A DNA stretch of 64,000 bases. Source: Halorussus pelagicus (GTDB taxonomy: Archaea; Halobacteriota; Halobacteria; Halobacteriales; Haladaptataceae). The notes beneath the pieces were generated by a model, which was not told the origin of the DNA, made no database searches, and worked only from the letters and a program-made list of their open reading frames with translations. This document shows positions 60,059 through 64,000 of this stretch, in pieces; position 1 is the stretch's first letter; each line of letters begins with the position of its first letter. The translations under genes were made by a program, and so were the position numbers. The stretch covers positions 1,550,001 through 1,614,000 of the forward strand of contig NZ_CP035119.1 in the NCBI RefSeq assembly GCF_004087835.1, read 5' to 3'.

Positions 60059-61300
60059 CTACTCCTCGACTAGCACCTCGGCGAGTTTCGGGACGAACGT
60101 GCCCACGTCCGTCACCATCCCGATGGCCTGCGCGCTCCCGCGGTCGAGCAGTTGGGTCACCGTCGCGGGGTTGATGTCCACGCAGACGACCTTCGTGGTC
60201 GAGGGCAGGCAGTTGCCGACCGCGACCGAGTGCAGGAGCGTCGAGAGCATGATTACGAGGTCGGCCTCGTGGGCTTGCTCGCGGATGGCGTTCTGGGCCT
60301 CCACGGCGTCGGTGATGGTGTCGGGGAGCGGGCCGTCGTCCCGAATCGACCCCGCGAGAACGTAGGGCGCGTCGTTTTCGACGCACTCGTACATCACGCC
60401 CTCCTCGACGAGTCCCTGCTCGACCGCTTCCTCGATGCCGCCCGCCCGGATTATCTCGCTGATGGTGTAGATGTGGTGCTTGTGGCCTTTCCGAGGACTC
60501 TCCATCGTCTCTACGTCCATCCCGAGCGAGGTGCCGTACTGGCCGCGTTCGAGGTCGTGGACTGCGAAGCCGTTGCCCGCCGAGAGCATGTCCACGTAGC
60601 CCTCCCGAACGAGGCGGGCCAGCGCGTCGCCAGCGCCCGCGTGGATGACTGCGGGACCGGCGACCGCCAGCACCGACCCGCCGTCGGCTTTCGTCTCCGC
60701 GATGGCCTCGGCGATTTCGCGGATGAGCGACCCCGAGGGCCGTTCCGCCGAGACCCCGCCCTGCATGAACCCGAACGGTCCCGACGACCCTCGCGGGCGC
60801 TCGGGCGGGTCCACGCGGACGCCCGCCTCGTCGGCCACGACGAGGTCGCCCTCCTCGATGGCGTTCAGCACCTTCGTGTAGGCGCGCGGTGCGTCGTCGC
60901 TATCTTCGTCCGCTGGCTTGACCACCACGGCGCAGTCCATCTCGATGTTCTCGACGGGAAGCCACTCGTCCTCGTAGCGGACCTTCGTCGGATGGTTCGT
61001 CGTCGAGTAGAAGCCGTGGGGAACCACTCTGTCGCCGGGCGCGGGTTTCAGCGTCGCGTTCGGCGGGTTCGAGAGGTGCGCGCCGTGCTGGTTGAGTTCG
61101 TGCAGAATCTCGCGGAGCGAGTCCTCATCGTCGGCTGTCACCGTCATCCGGCAGTACGACTCGGCGTCCTTGTGTTCGCCCACCTCGAACTCTTCCACGT
61201 CGAAGTTCCCCCCGAGGTCCATCACGACGCCGAAGCACTGTTGCATCATCCCCGAGTCGATGATGTGGCCTTCGAGTTCGACCGTGCGTGCGACCGTCAT
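60059..61300 (-). CDS. TIGR00300-family enzyme (archaeal ornithine cyclodeaminase type)
   Basis: 413 residues from ATG 61300 (MTVARTVELEGHIIDSGMMQ). N-terminal LOR/SDH-like domain with CFGVVMDLGGNFDVEEFEVG and ATLKPAPGDRVVPHGFYSTT; C-terminal Rossmann part with VLAVAGPAVIHAGAGDALAR, DLVIMLSTLLHSVAVGNCLP and CVDINPATVTQLLDRGSAQA. One member of this family in methanogens has been described as an ornithine cyclodeaminase producing proline. A haloarchaeal role in arginine/proline metabolism is likely but unproven. Confidence 0.88.
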   Translation of the reverse strand: MTVARTVELEGHIIDSGMMQQCFGVVMDLGGNFDVEEFEVGEHKDAESYCRMTVTADDEDSLREILHELNQHGAHLSNPPNATLKPAPGDRVVPHGFYSTTNHPTKVRYEDEWLPVENIEMDCAVVVKPADEDSDDAPRAYTKVLNAIEEGDLVVADEAGVRVDPPERPRGSSGPFGFMQGGVSAERPSGSLIREIAEAIAETKADGGSVLAVAGPAVIHAGAGDALARLVREGYVDMLSAGNGFAVHDLERGQYGTSLGMDVETMESPRKGHKHHIYTISEIIRAGGIEEAVEQGLVEEGVMYECVENDAPYVLAGSIRDDGPLPDTITDAVEAQNAIREQAHEADLVIMLSTLLHSVAVGNCLPSTTKVVCVDINPATVTQLLDRGSAQAIGMVTDVGTFVPKLAEVLVEE

Positions 61301-61379
61301 ACCTCGAAGAGGGAAGGCCGAACAATCAACGTTGCGCTGGCGGTGGATTCGTCGGCGTCGGAGGGGGTCGAGAAGGGAA

Positions 61380-62519
61380 TCAGTCTCGAAGCGCCTCGAC
61401 GGGGCGCTCGTTGGCGGCCTTCCACGCGGGGTAGATGCCACTCAGGACCGCCGCGCCCACGCCGAACGCGAACCCGAGACCGATGTACTGGAACCCCTCC
61501 GCGGTGAACGCGAACGGGTCGCCGAGCAGTTGCATGTTGATGAGCAGGCCGAGCGCGACGCTCAGGGCGGCACCGACGAGCGCGCCGACGAGTCCGAGTA
61601 GCGCCGACTCCCCGAGCATGAGACGGAGGATATCGTATCGGCTGTAGCCGACGGCCCGGAGGACGCCGATTTCCTCGCGGCGCTCGATGACGCTCATCAG
61701 TTGGACGTTGAGGATGGAGATACCCGCGACGAGCAGCGAGATGCCGCCCACTCCGAGTAGGAAGAGGTTGATAGTGGACATCTGCTCGTTGAACCGCTCG
61801 ATGGAGTCCTCGAAGTCGATGATGCGGTAGCGGTCCTCCCGACCGAACCCGAGGCGGTTGCGAAGCATCTCCGCGGTCTGGCCCGCTTCCGCGGGCGAAT
61901 CGGCTCGAATCTGGACCTGCGTGTAGCTATCGCCCGTGAACGTCGCCATCGGGACGAGGACGCCGTCGTCGAGATTCTGGAACGCACCGCCGCGCGGTTG
62001 GGCTTCGAGGACGGCCGCAACGCGATACGACTTCCCGTCGAGTCTGACGCTGTCGCCGGGACCGACCTCGTAGGTGTCGGCGGTCTCCGACCCGACTAAG
62101 ACCTGCTTGCGCCACGTAGCGGGTATCGACCCCCGCTCGGTCGAGATTCGGTTTCGAGCGCCCTCGATGCCGTAAACTGAGACTCCCCCGGACTGTCGGA
62201 GATGGGTGAGTTGTCCCTGCCGCTGTTTCATCCCGTACACGTCCTTGTCGCCATCGACGTACGATTTCACCGCCGAGACCTGACTCTGGGAGAGTGCCCC
62301 GTCGGCGTCCGCGCCGGGGACCACGATGACGGTGTTTCCGAACGTCGCGCCTTGGAGGAAAGACGATTGGAACGCGACGCCAAAGACGCCCAGCGAGGCG
62401 ATAGCGACGACGCCGATGACGACGCCGAGCATCGCCAGCGCCGACCGAGTTTTCGCCCGAGAGAGGTTTCTTCGCGCCAGCATCGCCAGCGGGAACCGCT
62501 CGAACAGCCTCTCTATCAT
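61380..62519 (-). CDS. MacB/FtsX-type ABC transporter permease
   Basis: 379 residues. One N-terminal helix ([20 protein letters not shown]), a large extracellular MacB periplasmic-core domain (about 50-240), and three C-terminal helices ([60 protein letters not shown]) with [20 protein letters not shown] between. This is the FtsX/LolE/MacB layout. Such complexes export peptides, lipoproteins or antibiotics or transmit signals. ATG overlaps the stop of the ATPase gene (ATGA). Confidence 0.9.
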   Translation of the reverse strand: MIERLFERFPLAMLARRNLSRAKTRSALAMLGVVIGVVAIASLGVFGVAFQSSFLQGATFGNTVIVVPGADADGALSQSQVSAVKSYVDGDKDVYGMKQRQGQLTHLRQSGGVSVYGIEGARNRISTERGSIPATWRKQVLVGSETADTYEVGPGDSVRLDGKSYRVAAVLEAQPRGGAFQNLDDGVLVPMATFTGDSYTQVQIRADSPAEAGQTAEMLRNRLGFGREDRYRIIDFEDSIERFNEQMSTINLFLLGVGGISLLVAGISILNVQLMSVIERREEIGVLRAVGYSRYDILRLMLGESALLGLVGALVGAALSVALGLLINMQLLGDPFAFTAEGFQYIGLGFAFGVGAAVLSGIYPAWKAANERPVEALRD

Positions 62520-63289
62520 TGTATTCTACCGTCCACGAGTTCGATAGTTCGGTCGGCGAACTCCGTCACCTGTTCGTCGTGCGTGACAGCGACGACCGCG
62601 ACGCCCTCGTCGGTGATGCGGCCGAACTCCGCGAGGACCTGCGACCCCGTCTCTTGGTCCAGATTCCCGGTCGGTTCGTCGGCGAGGACGAGGTCGGGGT
62701 CGTTGACGAGCGACCGGGCGACCGCGACGCGCTGTTTCTGCCCGCCGGAGAGTTCGTTCGGCAAGTGCTGTAACCGGTCGCCCAGTCCTACGCGTTTAAG
62801 CAACTCCGTAGCTCGCTCGTGGGTCGCCGACCGGTCGCCGTCGAGCAGTCGCGGCACCTTCACGTTCTCGACCGCCGACAGCGTCGGGATGAGGTAGAAG
62901 TTCTGGAAGACGAACCCAACCGTCCGCTTGCGGAGTTGCGTCCGCTCGGCGACCGAGAGGTCGTTTACCGTGGTGTCTCGGACGGAGACGGTTCCCTCCG
63001 TGGGCGTGTCGAGCAGTCCGAGTTGATTCAGGAGCGTGGACTTGCCGCTCCCGCTCGGCCCGACGACCGCGACGAACTCGCCGGGGCGAACCGCGATGTC
63101 GATGCCCTTCAACGCTCGCAGTACCTCCTCGCCGGACTCGTACTCCTTGACGACGTTCTGCGAGCGGATGACCGGCGACGCGGTCTCTTCGTCGGACGAC
63201 GGTTCGCCGTCGTCGTCCGTCTCCGCGGCCGATTCGACCGCCGGTCGCTCGCCGCCGTCCGCTGTCCTCGTTGACTCCTCAGTCGCCAC
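62516..63289 (-). CDS. MacB-type ABC transporter ATP-binding protein
   Basis: 257 residues, GTG 63289, acidic tail of about 38 residues, then [20 protein letters not shown], Walker [30 protein letters not shown], signature [15 protein letters not shown], Walker [13 protein letters not shown] and VAVTHDEQV. The EPTGNLD and long A-loop are hallmarks of MacB/LolD ATPases. The open frame to 63454 is shadow; the upstream gene's stop (63279-63281) overlaps the start by 11 bases. Forms an operon with the permease and the extracellular partner. Confidence 0.9.
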   Translation of the reverse strand: MATEESTRTADGGERPAVESAAETDDDGEPSSDEETASPVIRSQNVVKEYESGEEVLRALKGIDIAVRPGEFVAVVGPSGSGKSTLLNQLGLLDTPTEGTVSVRDTTVNDLSVAERTQLRKRTVGFVFQNFYLIPTLSAVENVKVPRLLDGDRSATHERATELLKRVGLGDRLQHLPNELSGGQKQRVAVARSLVNDPDLVLADEPTGNLDQETGSQVLAEFGRITDEGVAVVAVTHDEQVTEFADRTIELVDGRIQ

Positions 63290-64000
63290 GGAACCACCTC
63301 CATCCGCCCGCGAGCGCGACCAGTCCGAGGAGGCTCCCGCCGCCGATGACCGACAGCGGTAGCGACGAGTCGGACTCCGAGACCGACGACTCGGCGGGCC
63401 GCTGCGGAACGTCGTACGTGACCGGGACGGTTCGGTTCCGGCGCACGTCGTCAACGATGTAGCTAACGCGAAGCGGAATCGTCACCGTCGAGGCGTTCGC
63501 GTCGAGCGTCGCCCGGACTTTGAACGAGTTGAAGTCGCTCGACGCGACTTCGCCGACGAAATACTCCCCGCTCGACTGTCCGGCAGAGACCTTCTGATTC
63601 GACTCCACGCCGACGGTTACGCCCAAAACGTCGGTCGTCCCGACGTTGCTCGCGCTTCCCGACACTTGGAGGGTCTGTCCGCGCCGCGAGACCGAGACGC
63701 CGGTGAGTTCCACGGTACCGGGGTTCGAGAGCCTCGTGAACGTCGGCGTGAGGGTTCGAGTGGTACGTCGGTGCGTTCCGTTTGCGGTCGTGTATTCGAG
63801 GTCGGCGGTCAGGTTCGCCGTCCCGGATGTCTTGCCGGTCACCTCGTACTCGAACGTCTCGGCGGATGTCGCCGACAGTCGCGCGACGCTCCGCCGGTTG
63901 TCTTTCACCGACACGTTCTCGCCGCGGAGTCGCAGTTGGACGTTCCGAATCAAGTCGTCGTCGCCGTTCGTCAGCGAGAGGTTCAGGGTCGTTCGACTGC
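63279..64000 (-). CDS. COG1361-like extracellular partner protein of the ABC exporter (5' truncated)
   Basis: The frame is open to the window edge; about 240 C-terminal residues are visible. They contain tandem beta-sandwich units (FEYEVTGKTSGTANLTADLE, NPGTVELTGVSVSRRGQTLQ, VSGSASNVGTTDVLGVTVGV, FNSFKVRATLDANASTVTIP) of the NEW3/COG1361 S-layer-like type, a short disordered linker, and a C-terminal membrane anchor (LSVIGGGSLLGLVALAGGWRWF). Exposed proteins of this type commonly precede MacB-like operons in haloarchaea. The N-terminus is outside the window. Confidence 0.82.
   Translation of the reverse strand, partial: SRTTLNLSLTNGDDDLIRNVQLRLRGENVSVKDNRRSVARLSATSAETFEYEVTGKTSGTANLTADLEYTTANGTHRRTTRTLTPTFTRLSNPGTVELTGVSVSRRGQTLQVSGSASNVGTTDVLGVTVGVESNQKVSAGQSSGEYFVGEVASSDFNSFKVRATLDANASTVTIPLRVSYIVDDVRRNRTVPVTYDVPQRPAESSVSESDSSLPLSVIGGGSLLGLVALAGGWRWFRGD

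Noticed and set aside
59736-60386. 216-aa minus-strand frame across the RNase H / TIGR00300 gap
   Set aside because: Arg/Gly-rich shadow overlapping both real genes.

Overview
The window is chromosomal DNA from a halophilic archaeon (class Halobacteria). The proteins are strongly acidic and the DNA is GC-rich. Many genes look leaderless, with a TTTTA/TTTATA-like box about 27 bases before the start codon. Secreted proteins carry twin-arginine (Tat) leaders. Typical haloarchaeal genes are present: primase PriL, ribosomal protein S6e, a beta-CASP nuclease, a TIGR00300 enzyme and NosL/NosDFY. I cannot name the genus. I see no rRNA, tRNA, CRISPR array, IS element or integrase.

Layout. 1-6.4 kb: 5' end of priL, small proteins, an EamA transporter, serS, a metallo-beta-lactamase-fold hydrolase whose frame is fused to an UPF0175-like remnant, and an acyl-CoA synthetase. 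6.5-14.5 kb: accessory region with a halocin C8-like precursor (own AT-rich promoter, intrinsic-type terminator), convergent with a three-gene operon encoding a type IIG-like restriction-modification protein, a second adenine methylase and a GIDE-domain membrane protein. The presumed target-recognition part of the type IIG protein is AT-rich and looks swapped in. 14.5-25.6 kb: cation/proton antiporter with RCK domain, uvrB, ferritin-like protein, a tiny secreted Cys protein with a (TG)n tract against its start codon, histidine kinase, acetoacetate decarboxylase-like protein, SDR, and a divergent pair of rhodaneses sharing an 11-bp inverted motif. 25.6-35.5 kb: a 58-aa two-TM protein, a 1095-aa beta-helix surface protein, an AI-2E family permease, a thiamine-type ABC importer and a soluble chemotaxis transducer. 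35.5-43.3 kb: Rad3/XPD-type helicase with a coupled 38-aa ORF, two UspA proteins, a GNAT, conserved haloarchaeal hypotheticals, S6e and a SOUL protein. 43.3-47.8 kb: nosL facing nosD-nosF-nosY, with no nosZ in the window. 47.8-57.1 kb: accessory region with a PD-(D/E)XK-like protein, an AT-rich islet (66-aa two-TM protein plus Tat-exported protein), ALDH, a CHAT-type protease with an adjoining 45-aa single-TM protein, Spo0M, an RNA-ligase-like protein lacking the motif I lysine, and a DUF6338-like/winged-helix pair. 57.1-64 kb: beta-CASP nuclease, RNase HI, TIGR00300 enzyme, and a MacB-type ABC exporter with an extracellular COG1361-like partner running off the end.

Strongest leads: the halocin C8-family precursor (all ten cysteines, near-identical spacing to what I recall of C8); the CHAT protease with its tiny membrane neighbour; the AT-rich specificity domain in the type IIG protein; the catalytically degenerate RNA-ligase fold; and several tiny genes below ordinary ORF cut-offs (38, 45, 54 and 58 aa). 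All family assignments come from reading motifs; no database search was possible.
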